64,000 nucleotides of DNA from Streptomyces viridochromogenes DSM 40736 (GTDB taxonomy: Bacteria > Actinomycetota > Actinomycetes > Streptomycetales > Streptomycetaceae), in assembly GCF_000158955.1 (NCBI RefSeq), contig NZ_GG657757.1, forward strand, positions 7,963,945 to 8,027,944, read 5' to 3'. This document shows, one piece after another, positions 44,421 to 52,970 of the stretch. The notes under the pieces are model-generated. The model was not told the origin of the DNA, did no database searches, and worked only from the letters and a program-made list of their open reading frames with translations. The translations under genes were made by a program, and so were the position numbers. Position 1 is the first letter of the stretch, and each line of letters begins with the position of its first letter.

Positions 44421-45551
44421 GTGACCTCGACCGGCCTGCCGGAAAGCCTGATCACGACCCTCCCCGGCTCCTCCTACACGGATCCGGAGATCTTCGCCCA
44501 GGAACAGGAACACATCTTCGAGGCGATGTGGTTCTGCGCCGTGCGCTCCGCCGACCTCGCCAGGTCCGGCGTCTTCCGGACCGTGCAGGTGGGCCGCGAG
44601 AGCATCCTCGTCACCCGGGCACGGGACAACTCCGTACGTGCCTTCTTCAACGTCTGCCGGCACCGCGGAGCCAAGCTCTGCACAGCGGAGGCCGGCGAGG
44701 TCAAACGCGCCTTCCAATGCCCCTACCACGCCTGGACGTACGACCTGACCGGCAAACTCGTCGCGGCGCCCAACCTCACCAAGATGCCCGACGTCGGCCG
44801 CACCGAGTACGGGCTGGCCGCCGTGGCCACACACGAATGGCTCGGCTATGTCTGGGTGTGCCTCGCAGAGAACCCGCCCCCCTTCGACGAGGTCGTACGG
44901 GACGTGGTCGCGCGTCTCGGCGACACGAAGTCCATCGAGCGCTACGGCATCGAGGATCTGGACCTCGGCAGACGGATCGTCTACGACGTCAAGGCGAACT
45001 GGAAACTCATCGTCGAGAACTTCATGGAGTGCTACCACTGCGCGACGATCCACCCCGAGCTCACCGAGGTGCTCCCCGAGTTCGCCGACGGGTACGCCGC
45101 CCAGTACTACGTGGGACACGGCGCGGAGTTCGGCTCCGAGGTCAAGGGCTTCACCGTCGACGGCTCCGAAGGCCTCGACCGCATTCCGGGCGTCACCGAG
45201 GACCAGGACCGCCGTTACTACGCGATCACCGTCCGGCCGCAGGTGTTCGTCAACCTCGTGCCCGACCATGTCGTCTTCCACCGGATGTACCCGGTCGCCG
45301 CGGACCGCACGATCGTCGAGTGCGACTGGCTCTTCCACAAGCACGTCGTCGAGAGCGGCAAGGACGTCAGCCGGTCGGTGGAGCTCTTCGACCGAGTCAA
45401 CCGGCAGGACTTCGACGCGTGCGAGCGCTGCCAGCCCGCCATGAGCTCCCGGCTGTACGCCAAGGGCGGAGTGCTCGTGCCCAGCGAGCATCACATCGGC
45501 GCGTTCCACGCCTTCGTCCAGGAGCGGCTGGACGCGGGGCGGCCGCGGTAG
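44421..45551 (+). CDS. gbcA: Rieske oxygenase alpha subunit, probable glycine betaine monooxygenase
   Basis: A 376-residue terminal oxygenase. The N-terminal Rieske domain has C-R-H-R-G, then FQCPYHAWTYDLTGKL about 17 residues on. The catalytic domain has NWKLIVENFMECYHC and ATIHPEL, supplying the Glu/Asp bridge and the two His iron ligands. The sequence style matches GbcA/stachydrine-type demethylases. With dimethylglycine dehydrogenase and sarcosine oxidase in the same island, the likely reaction is betaine to dimethylglycine plus formaldehyde. The GTG start has GAGGAG upstream. It is convergent with the IclR gene. Confidence 0.8.
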   Translation: MTSTGLPESLITTLPGSSYTDPEIFAQEQEHIFEAMWFCAVRSADLARSGVFRTVQVGRESILVTRARDNSVRAFFNVCRHRGAKLCTAEAGEVKRAFQCPYHAWTYDLTGKLVAAPNLTKMPDVGRTEYGLAAVATHEWLGYVWVCLAENPPPFDEVVRDVVARLGDTKSIERYGIEDLDLGRRIVYDVKANWKLIVENFMECYHCATIHPELTEVLPEFADGYAAQYYVGHGAEFGSEVKGFTVDGSEGLDRIPGVTEDQDRRYYAITVRPQVFVNLVPDHVVFHRMYPVAADRTIVECDWLFHKHVVESGKDVSRSVELFDRVNRQDFDACERCQPAMSSRLYAKGGVLVPSEHHIGAFHAFVQERLDAGRPR

Positions 45552-45561
45552 CGCGGCGGGG

Positions 45562-46359
45562 TCAGCCCAGGTAACCCATCCGGTGGCTGACCTCTTCCGC
45601 GCCCTTGATCAGCACCGGAGCGAAGTCGTGCATACGGTCCTCGGTGAGCCGGTACGCCGGTCCCGAGGCGCTGATCGCCGCGATGACCTCTCCGTCCCTG
45701 TTGCGGACCGGAGCGGCCATCGCGTGCAGCCCTGCCTCGAACTCCTCCAGAGTCCAGGAGTAGCCACGCTCCCGCGCCTCGGCGAGGTTCTTCTCGAGCT
45801 TCGTCTTCGCGGTCAGAGTGCGCGGCGTCATCTTCTTCAGACCCGCCTGCGACAGCAGCGCGGCACGCTCCTTCGGCGGCATGTGGGCCAGCAGGATCTT
45901 GCCGCTGGAGGTGGCGTGCAGCGGCGTCAGCTGGCCGACCCAGTTGAACGCCGTGACGGCACCCGGACCGCGCACCTGGTACAGGTTGATCGCGTACTGC
46001 TCCTGCATCACGGCGAGGTTCACGGTCTCACCGATCTCCTCGGCGAGACGCTCGCAGACCGGGCGGCTCTGCTGGGTGATGTCGATGCGCCCGGTGACCG
46101 CGCCGGCGAGACGCACGATGCCGAAACCGAGGCGGTACTTGCCGCGCTCGCCCGCCTGTTCCACCAGGCCGCGCACCTCCAGGGCGCCGAGCAGCCGGAA
46201 CGCGGTGGACTTGTGGACGTCGATCTCGGCGGCCACCTCGCTGACGCCGGCTTCCCCGCGCCGGGCCAGGATCTCCAGGACGGTGATGGCGCGGTCGACG
46301 GACTGCACCCCGCCGGTCGGCGCACTTGTCGTTTCGGTATCTGGATGGTAGTTGCTCAC
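45562..46359 (-). CDS. IclR-family regulator of the betaine island
   Basis: A 265-residue regulator. The N-terminal winged helix reads RAITVLEILARRGEAGVSEVAAEIDVHKSTAFRLLGALE. The effector domain includes LHATSSGKILLAHMP and YSWTLEEFEAGLHAMAAPV with ISASGPAYRLT. It sits between the oxygenase and choline dehydrogenase genes. Its GTG start lies 6 nt after TATAGT, so the mRNA is probably leaderless. A GTTGC-N7-GCAAC dyad overlaps that start. The same dyad at other promoters of the island makes it the likely master regulator. Confidence 0.88.
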   Translation of the reverse strand: MSNYHPDTETTSAPTGGVQSVDRAITVLEILARRGEAGVSEVAAEIDVHKSTAFRLLGALEVRGLVEQAGERGKYRLGFGIVRLAGAVTGRIDITQQSRPVCERLAEEIGETVNLAVMQEQYAINLYQVRGPGAVTAFNWVGQLTPLHATSSGKILLAHMPPKERAALLSQAGLKKMTPRTLTAKTKLEKNLAEARERGYSWTLEEFEAGLHAMAAPVRNRDGEVIAAISASGPAYRLTEDRMHDFAPVLIKGAEEVSHRMGYLG

Positions 46360-46367
46360 AACGCAAC
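46351..46367. promoter_or_regulatory. IclR-type dyad over the iclR start codon and -10
   Basis: GTTGC-TCACAAC-GCAAC, a perfect match to the dyad. It covers the end of TATAGT and the GTG of the regulator gene, which suggests autorepression. Confidence 0.65.
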
Positions 46368-46431
46368 TATACGGGCGTTAAACATAGCCGACAGGGGTGC
46401 AGGTCACGGGCTTTGCACAGACAATCGGGAA

Positions 46432-46448
46432 GTTGCGCTGTTCGCAAC
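46432..46448. promoter_or_regulatory. IclR-type dyad before choline dehydrogenase
   Basis: GTTGC-GCTGTTC-GCAAC, a perfect match, 70 bp before the betA start in the divergent iclR-betA gap. Confidence 0.65.
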
Positions 46449-46517
46449 CTGGTGCGCATGGAGATACCGGTACTAGCATGCCGCGCATTCTCTACGGCGC
46501 TAGCGAGACGAGGCCTC

Positions 46518-48179
46518 ATGGCTCACGTGCAGTACGACTTCGTCATCGTAGGTGGTGGATCGGCCGGCAGTGCACTGGCCAACCGGCTCTCCGCCGACCC
46601 GGGCAACCGCGTGCTGGTCCTGGAGGCGGGCAGGCCCGACTATCCCTGGGACGTCTTCATCCACATGCCCGCGGCACTGACCTACCCGATCGGCAGCCGC
46701 TTCTACGACTGGAAGTACGAGTCCGAACCGGAGCCCCACATGGGTGGGCGGCGCGTCTACCACGCGCGAGGCAAGGTGCTGGGCGGTTCCAGCAGCATCA
46801 ACGGCATGATCTTCCAGCGCGGCAACCCCATGGACTACGAGCGCTGGGCCGCCGACCCCGGCATGGAGACCTGGGACTACGCGCACTGCCTGCCGTACTT
46901 CCGGCGGATGGAGAACTGTCTGGCCGCCGACCCCGACGACGAGTTCCGCGGCCACGACGGGCCCCTCGTCCTCGAACGCGGCCCCGGGACCAGCCCGCTC
47001 TTCGAGGCCTTCCTCAAGGCCACCGAGGAGGCGGGCCACGCTCCCACCGAGGACGTGAACGGCTACCGGCAGGAAGGCTTCGCCAGGTTCGACCGCAACG
47101 TGCACCGCGGACGCCGGCTGTCGGCGGCGAAGGCGTACCTCAAGCCCGTGCGGAAGCGGCCCAACCTCACCGTCACCACCCGCGCCCTGGTCACCCGCGT
47201 CCTCTTCGAAGGCAAACGGGCCGTCGGCGTCGAGTACCGGCGCGGTCGCGGCAGACCCCAGCGGGTCCATGCCCGCGAAGTCATCCTCTGCGGAGGTGCG
47301 ATCAACTCCCCGCAACTGCTCCAGCTCTCCGGCGTCGGCAACGCCGAGGAACTCAGCGCGCTCGGCATCGACGTCGTCCACGATCTGCCGGGTGTCGGCG
47401 AGAACCTCCAGGACCACCTGGAGGTGTACATCCAGTACGCCTGCAAGCAGCCCGTCTCCATGCAGCCCTACCTCGCGAAGTGGCGCGCCCCCTTCATCGG
47501 CCTGCAGTGGCTCCTGCGCACCGGCCCCGCCGCCACCAACCACTTCGAGGCGGGCGGCTTCGTCCGCGGCAACGAGGATGTGGACTACCCCAACCTGATG
47601 TTCCACTTCCTGCCCGTCGCGGTCCGCTACGACGGCTCCGTGCCCGCCGGAGGACACGGCTACCAGGTGCATGTCGGGCCCATGTACTCCGACGCCATCG
47701 GCTCGGTGAAGATCAAGAGCAGGGACCCGGCCGAACACCCCGCGTTGCGCTTCAACTACCTGTCTACCGAACAGGACCGCCGCGAGTGGGTCGAGGCCGT
47801 CAGGGTCGCGCGCAAACTGCTCAACCAGCCCGCCATGGCCCCGTACAACGCCGGGGAGATCTCGCCCGGACCGTCCGTCGAGACCGACGAGGAGATCCTC
47901 GCCTGGGTCGCCAAGGACGGCGAGACCGCGCTGCACCCGTCCTGCACCTGCAAGATGGGCACCGACGAGATGGCGGTCGTGGACCCTGCCGACCTGCGGG
48001 TGCACGGGGTGGAAGGGCTACGGGTTGTCGACGCCTCCGTCATGCCCTACATCACCAACGGCAACATCTACGCGCCGGTGATGATGATCGCCGAGAAGGC
48101 GGCCGACCTCATCCTCGGCAAGGAGCCGCTGCCGCCGTCCAGGGCCGCCTACTACCGGTACCGTAGCGCACCCGCGTAA
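46518..48179 (+). CDS. betA: Choline dehydrogenase
   Basis: A 553-residue GMC-family flavoenzyme with the FAD loop FVIVGGGSAGSALANRL, the signature GKVLGGSSSINGMIFQRG, and GGAINSPQLLQLSG. The C-terminal active-site pieces are LHPSCTCKMG (catalytic His) and YITNGNIYAPVMMIAE. These are the choline dehydrogenase forms. It oxidises choline to betaine aldehyde, which the next gene's product takes on to betaine. It is divergent from iclR with a dyad in between. A stem-loop follows the stop codon. Confidence 0.92.
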   Translation: MAHVQYDFVIVGGGSAGSALANRLSADPGNRVLVLEAGRPDYPWDVFIHMPAALTYPIGSRFYDWKYESEPEPHMGGRRVYHARGKVLGGSSSINGMIFQRGNPMDYERWAADPGMETWDYAHCLPYFRRMENCLAADPDDEFRGHDGPLVLERGPGTSPLFEAFLKATEEAGHAPTEDVNGYRQEGFARFDRNVHRGRRLSAAKAYLKPVRKRPNLTVTTRALVTRVLFEGKRAVGVEYRRGRGRPQRVHAREVILCGGAINSPQLLQLSGVGNAEELSALGIDVVHDLPGVGENLQDHLEVYIQYACKQPVSMQPYLAKWRAPFIGLQWLLRTGPAATNHFEAGGFVRGNEDVDYPNLMFHFLPVAVRYDGSVPAGGHGYQVHVGPMYSDAIGSVKIKSRDPAEHPALRFNYLSTEQDRREWVEAVRVARKLLNQPAMAPYNAGEISPGPSVETDEEILAWVAKDGETALHPSCTCKMGTDEMAVVDPADLRVHGVEGLRVVDASVMPYITNGNIYAPVMMIAEKAADLILGKEPLPPSRAAYYRYRSAPA

Positions 48180-48203
48180 CCTGCAGTTTTCAGACAGCTG
48201 ATT

Positions 48204-48229
48204 GGCCCGGAAACGAAGCGTTCCGGGCC
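48204..48229 (+). terminator. Stem-loop after choline dehydrogenase
   Basis: GGCCCGGAA, an 8-nt loop and TTCCGGGCC form a perfect 9-bp stem 25 nt after the stop. There is no U tract, so it may be a weak terminator or an mRNA-stabilising hairpin. Confidence 0.55.
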
Positions 48230-48286
48230 TGTCGGCGACACGCTCTCCGGACTGCCTCCGTGGCAAAAACGTCATCGGTCAACCCC

Positions 48287-48292
48287 TTGACG
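48287..48292 (+). promoter_or_regulatory. Possible -35 of the betB promoter
   Basis: CCTTGACG resembles the CCTTGAC -35 elements at the oxygenase and dimethylglycine dehydrogenase promoters. The expected -10 about 18 bp later (AGAGTG) is poor. Confidence 0.4.
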
Positions 48293-48334
48293 TGGGTTCC
48301 CGCCTTATCCAGAGTGTTCCACCACAAGCAATAC

Positions 48335-48351
48335 GGTGCGCGATGCGCAAC
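48335..48351. promoter_or_regulatory. IclR-type dyad before betaine aldehyde dehydrogenase
   Basis: GGTGC-GCGATGC-GCAAC matches the dyad with one mismatch, 26 bp before the betB start. Confidence 0.55.
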
Positions 48352-48376
48352 GCGATTCGCTCGAAGGGCTCCCGAC

Positions 48377-49846
48377 GTGGCAGACCTGTTCGTGGATGGA
48401 AAGTGGCGAGATCCGGTGGCCGGAGGCCTCCGGGACATCCGTTGTCCCGCCGACGGCACGCTCTCCGTGACCGTGTCCGAAGGCACCCGCCCCGACGCCG
48501 AGGCGGCCGTCGCCGCGGCCCGCCGGGCCTTCGACGAAGGGCCCTGGCCGCGCACCCCCGAGCGTGAGCGCGGGGCGCTCCTGCTGCGCACCGCCGGCAT
48601 CGTCGAACGCGACGCCGACGCGTTCGCCCGCGCCGAATCACTGGACACCGGCAAGCGGCTGGTGGAGAGCGAGTACGACATCGCCGACGTCGTCTCCTGC
48701 CTCCGCCACTACGGAGGCCTCGGCGGCACCGACGCCGGCCGGGTGATCGACACCGGCCGCGACGACGCCGTCAGCCGCGTCGTATACGAGCCGATCGGCG
48801 TGTGCGCACTGATCACCCCCTGGAACTACCCGCTGCTCCAGGCGAGCTGGAAGGTCGCACCCGCTCTCCTCGCCGGCAACACGATCGTCCTCAAGCCGAG
48901 CGAGCTCACCCCCTCCACCTCGATCCTGCTGATGCGGGCCCTTGAGGAGGCCGGACTCCCGGACGGAGCCGCGGGCCTCGTCCTCGGGACCGGACCCGAG
49001 GTGGGAGCGCCGCTCGCCGAACACCCCGCCGTCGACATGGTGTCCTTCACCGGCGGCCTGGACACCGGCAGACGCATCATGGCCACCGCCGCCGCGACCG
49101 TGAAGAAGGTCGCGCTGGAACTCGGTGGCAAGAACCCCAACGTCGTCTTCGCCGACGCCGACTTCGAGACGGCCGTGGACTTCGCGCTCACGGCCGTCTT
49201 CCTGCATTCCGGGCAGGTCTGCTCGGCCGGCGCCCGGCTGATCGTCGAGGACGCGCTGCACGACCGGTTCGTGGACGAGGTGGTCCGCCGCGCCCGGCGG
49301 ATCCGGCTCGGCGGCCCCTTCGATCCGGAGGCCGACACCGGAGCACTGATCTCCGCACAGCACCTGGCGAAGGTCGAGGCCTACGTCGCTGCCGGACTCG
49401 CCGAGGGCGCCGTCCTGCGCTGCGGAGGCGAACGCCCCGACGATCCGGACCTCGCCGGCGGCCACTTCTACCCGCCGACCGTTCTCGACGCGTGCGGTCA
49501 GCACATGCGCGTGGTGCACGAGGAGTCCTTCGGACCCGTACTCACCGTGGAGCGCTTCACCGACGAGGACGACGCGGTCCGCATCGCCAACGACACCGAG
49601 TACGGCCTCGCCGGGGCCGTGTGGACACAGGACGCCGGGAAGGCCCAGCGGGTCGCTCGCCGGCTGCGCCACGGCACGGTCTGGATCAACGACTACCACC
49701 CCTATGTACCGCAGGCGGAATGGGGCGGGTTCGGGCACTCCGGCGTGGGCCGCGAGCTGGGCCCGACCGGCCTGGACGAGTACCGGGAACCCAAACACAT
49801 CTGGCAGAACATCCAACCCCGGCCGCAGCACTGGTTCCGCGGCTGA
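48377..49846 (+). CDS. betB: Betaine aldehyde dehydrogenase
   Basis: A 489-residue aldehyde dehydrogenase with the NAD-site segments ITPWNYPLLQASWKVAPAL and VLKPSELTP, the catalytic Glu in LELGGKNPN, and the catalytic Cys in HSGQVCSAGARL. WINDYHPYVPQAEWGGFGHS-like C-terminal sequence fits betaine aldehyde dehydrogenases. It turns betaine aldehyde into glycine betaine with NAD(P). GTG start after AAGGG. Transporter genes follow closely, so betB and the ABC genes may be one operon. Confidence 0.9.
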   Translation: MADLFVDGKWRDPVAGGLRDIRCPADGTLSVTVSEGTRPDAEAAVAAARRAFDEGPWPRTPERERGALLLRTAGIVERDADAFARAESLDTGKRLVESEYDIADVVSCLRHYGGLGGTDAGRVIDTGRDDAVSRVVYEPIGVCALITPWNYPLLQASWKVAPALLAGNTIVLKPSELTPSTSILLMRALEEAGLPDGAAGLVLGTGPEVGAPLAEHPAVDMVSFTGGLDTGRRIMATAAATVKKVALELGGKNPNVVFADADFETAVDFALTAVFLHSGQVCSAGARLIVEDALHDRFVDEVVRRARRIRLGGPFDPEADTGALISAQHLAKVEAYVAAGLAEGAVLRCGGERPDDPDLAGGHFYPPTVLDACGQHMRVVHEESFGPVLTVERFTDEDDAVRIANDTEYGLAGAVWTQDAGKAQRVARRLRHGTVWINDYHPYVPQAEWGGFGHSGVGRELGPTGLDEYREPKHIWQNIQPRPQHWFRG

Positions 49847-49865
49847 TCGCCGAAAGAGGTCGAAC

Positions 49866-50954
49866 ATGACCCCAGCAACGACCGAGGCGCCGCGGCGGCG
49901 CGACACCCCCCGGGACCCGGCACCCACCCCGGTCATCTCCGTGCGCGGCCTGTGGAAGGTGTTCGGGCCGAAGGCGGACCAGGTACCGGGCTCCGAGGAA
50001 CTGCGCGGACTCACCCGTCGCGAACTGATGGACCGCACCGGATGCACCGCCGCCGTGCGCGACGTGGACTTCGAGGTCGCGCCCGGCGAGGTGTTCGTCG
50101 TCATGGGCCTGTCCGGCTCCGGCAAGTCCACCCTGGTCCGCTGTCTGACCCGGCTGATCGAACCCACCGCCGGCGAGATCCTCTTCGAGGGCGAGAACAT
50201 CCGCGACGCGGACGCGGGCCGCCTGCGCGAACTGCGGCGCAGCAAGTTCTCCATGGTCTTCCAGCACTTCGGGCTGCTGCCGCACCGCCGGGTCGTCGAC
50301 AACGTGTCGTTCGGGCTGGAGATCCGCGGCATGAGCAGAGCAGAGCGCACCAGGCGCGCGCTGGAGGTCGTCGAACTCGTCGGCCTCTCCGGGTACGAGA
50401 ACTCCTACCCCGACCAGCTCTCCGGCGGTATGCAGCAGCGTGTCGGCCTGGCCCGCGCCCTGGCCGGCGACCCGGACGTGCTCCTCTTCGACGAGCCGTT
50501 CTCGGCGCTCGACCCGCTGATCCGCCGGGACATGCAGAACGAGGTCGTCCGGCTGCACCACGAGGTCGGCAAGACGATGGTGTTCATCACCCACGACCTG
50601 TCCGAGGCGCTGCGGCTGGGCGACCGCATCCTCATCATGCGCGACGGCCGGACGGTCCAGTGCGGCACCGGCGACGAACTCGTCGGCGCCCCCGCCGACG
50701 ACTACGTACGTGACTTCGTCCGGGACGTGCCCCGCGGGGACGTGCTCACCCTGCGGTGGATCATGCGCCCGGCGGAGCCCGACGACCCCCTGGACGGTCC
50801 CGAGCTCGGCCCGGACGTCGTGGTGAAGGAGGCCACCCGGGCGGTGCTCGCCGCCGAGAAGCCGGTCAAGGTCGTCGAGAACGGCAAGCTGCTCGGCATC
50901 GTCGGTGACGAGGAGATCCTCGCGGTGGTCGCCGGGCAGGAAGGCGACGCGTGA
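49866..50954 (+). CDS. proV: Glycine betaine ABC transporter, ATP-binding subunit
   Basis: A 362-residue ATPase of the ProV/OpuAA type. It has Walker A GLSGSGKST, the Q-loop MVFQHFGLLPH, the signature LSGGMQQR, Walker B VLLFDEPFSALD and H-loop FITHDLSEA. The extended N-terminal insertion GLTRRELMDRTG and a partial C-terminal CBS-like region are typical of betaine/proline importers. The stop overlaps the permease start (TGATG). Confidence 0.9.
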   Translation: MTPATTEAPRRRDTPRDPAPTPVISVRGLWKVFGPKADQVPGSEELRGLTRRELMDRTGCTAAVRDVDFEVAPGEVFVVMGLSGSGKSTLVRCLTRLIEPTAGEILFEGENIRDADAGRLRELRRSKFSMVFQHFGLLPHRRVVDNVSFGLEIRGMSRAERTRRALEVVELVGLSGYENSYPDQLSGGMQQRVGLARALAGDPDVLLFDEPFSALDPLIRRDMQNEVVRLHHEVGKTMVFITHDLSEALRLGDRILIMRDGRTVQCGTGDELVGAPADDYVRDFVRDVPRGDVLTLRWIMRPAEPDDPLDGPELGPDVVVKEATRAVLAAEKPVKVVENGKLLGIVGDEEILAVVAGQEGDA

Positions 50955-52957
50955 TGACCGTCGCCGTCGAGAAACCGCGGAAGACCGGGACCGAGGAGCG
51001 GCCACCCGCTCCCGCCCGGCGCGTGCGGACGGTCAACCGCTCCCTGGTGGTGGCCGCGATCCTGCTCGTCTGGCTGGTGCTCTTCGCCGTGCTGCGCGGC
51101 AGACAGACCCTGTCCCTCGCGGCGGCCGACCTGACCGATCTGCACCGGTGGTTCAACGACGTCAACGACTCGATCGGCGCCAACCGCAACTCCAACCCGC
51201 TCTTCCTCTACTTCTTCAACGAGATCCGCCTGGTCATCGACACCCTGGTGACCTTCGTCCAGGAGCTGATCTCACAGCCGGGCGCGGGCCGCCCGGTTCC
51301 GCAGATCGGCTGGCTGGGTGTCGTCGGCATCGCCGGTTACCTCTCCTGGGCCGTCGGCAACTGGCGGGTCGCATTGCTGGCGGTGGCCGGCTTCACCTTC
51401 CTGGGTCTTCAGGGCCTGTGGCAGGAGAGCATGGACACCCTGGCACTGACGGTCTCCGCCGTTTTCGTGGCGCTCCTGTTCGCCATCCCCCTGGGTGTGT
51501 GGGCCGGACTGTCGGACCGGTTCCACCGGATCGTGACGCCGTTCCTGGACTTCATGCAGACGATGCCGACCTTTGTCTATCTGGCGCCGCTGACCCTGTT
51601 CTTCCTGATCGGTCCGGCCTCCGCCACGATCGCCACCGCGATCTACGCGGCACCACCGGCGATCCGCATCACCGCGCACGCCATCCGCTCCGTGCCGGAG
51701 ACGACCGTGGAGGCGGCGGACTCGCTGGGCGCGACACGGCGGCAGGCGCTGCTGAAGGTCCTGCTGCCGATGTCCAGGCGGACCGTGGTGATGGGCGTCA
51801 ACCAGACCATCATGGCCGCCCTGGCCATGGTGACCATCGCGGCCCTGATCGACGCGCCCGGCCTCGGCAAGACCGTCGTCCAGGCGCTGCAGTCGCTCGA
51901 CGTCGGCACGGCCTTCAACGCCGGTCTGGCCATCGTCGTCATGGCCATCGTGCTGGACCGGGTCACCACCGCGGCGAGCGCACGGGCGGACACCGCCCGC
52001 GGCTCGGGCAGTCCCCTCCTCAAGTGGCGGCGGCAGCTGCTGGCGGCCGGGGGAGTGGCCGCGCTGGTGCTGGTGTACCTGTCGCACACCTATGTGTGGG
52101 CGGCCGAGTTCCCCGGCGAGGGCGCCACCGGCAGCAGCATCGCCAAGACCGCGGCCGACGTGACCACCTGGGCCCAGGACAACCTCTCGGGCCTGACCAA
52201 CGCCTTCCGTGACGCCCTGACCAACGCTCTGCTCAACCCGTTCCAGGCCCTGCTGACCGACTCCCCGTGGTGGCTCGTCGGAGCCGCCCTCGTCGCGGTC
52301 GGCGCGGTGCTCGGCGGATGGCGCGCCGGGGCCACCACCGCCGTGTGCGTGGGCCTGCTGGTCGCCACCGGCGTGTGGTCGGACGCCATGACGACGCTGG
52401 CCTCCACCGCGGTGGCGACCGTGCTGGTGATGCTGCTCGGCGTCGTCCTCGGAGTGTGGATGGGGCGCAGCGCGCTCGTGGACCGGCTGCTGCGGCCCTC
52501 CCTGGACGCGGCGCAGGTCATGCCGCCGTTCGTCTATCTCGTGCCGTTCCTCGCGCTGTTCGGCGCGACACGGTTCACGGCCATCGTCGCCGCCGTCGTC
52601 TACGCGGCGCCCGTCGCCATCAAGATCATCGCCGACGGCGTGCGGGCCGTGCCCGCGACCACCGTCGAGGCGGCCACGTCCACCGGGTGCAACACCTGGC
52701 AGATCATCACCAAGGTGCAGCTGCCGATGTCGCGCGGCGCACTGACCCTCGCGACCAACCAGGGCCTCATCTACGTGCTGTCGATGGTCGTGGTGGGCGG
52801 CCTGGTGGGAGCGGGCGCCCTCGGCTACGACGTCGTGGCCGGGTTCTCGCAGGGCCAGCTGTACGGCAAGGGACTCGCGGCCGGGCTCGCCATCGTCCTG
52901 CTCGGAGTCATGTTCGACCGGATCACTCAGGCAGCGGCTCGCCGCACCAGCGCATAA
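50954..52957 (+). CDS. proW: Glycine betaine ABC transporter, double permease
   Basis: A 667-residue membrane protein containing two complete ProW-type permease units. The first has its EAA loop at TTVEAADSLGATRRQALLKVLLP, the second at TTVEAATSTGCNTWQIITKVQLP. Each is preceded by a Q-x-M-P-x-F-V-Y-L motif (QTMPTFVYL, QVMPPFVYL). Usually two copies of one permease pair up; here both halves are on one chain. It forms the membrane channel with the ATPase and the binding protein encoded on either side. Confidence 0.9.
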   Translation: MTVAVEKPRKTGTEERPPAPARRVRTVNRSLVVAAILLVWLVLFAVLRGRQTLSLAAADLTDLHRWFNDVNDSIGANRNSNPLFLYFFNEIRLVIDTLVTFVQELISQPGAGRPVPQIGWLGVVGIAGYLSWAVGNWRVALLAVAGFTFLGLQGLWQESMDTLALTVSAVFVALLFAIPLGVWAGLSDRFHRIVTPFLDFMQTMPTFVYLAPLTLFFLIGPASATIATAIYAAPPAIRITAHAIRSVPETTVEAADSLGATRRQALLKVLLPMSRRTVVMGVNQTIMAALAMVTIAALIDAPGLGKTVVQALQSLDVGTAFNAGLAIVVMAIVLDRVTTAASARADTARGSGSPLLKWRRQLLAAGGVAALVLVYLSHTYVWAAEFPGEGATGSSIAKTAADVTTWAQDNLSGLTNAFRDALTNALLNPFQALLTDSPWWLVGAALVAVGAVLGGWRAGATTAVCVGLLVATGVWSDAMTTLASTAVATVLVMLLGVVLGVWMGRSALVDRLLRPSLDAAQVMPPFVYLVPFLALFGATRFTAIVAAVVYAAPVAIKIIADGVRAVPATTVEAATSTGCNTWQIITKVQLPMSRGALTLATNQGLIYVLSMVVVGGLVGAGALGYDVVAGFSQGQLYGKGLAAGLAIVLLGVMFDRITQAAARRTSA

Positions 52958-52970
52958 GGAGCACCACACC

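Noticed and set aside
48287..48316. Complete consensus promoter for betB
   Set aside because: Only a -35-like TTGACG is convincing; the -10 position does not resemble TANNNT.
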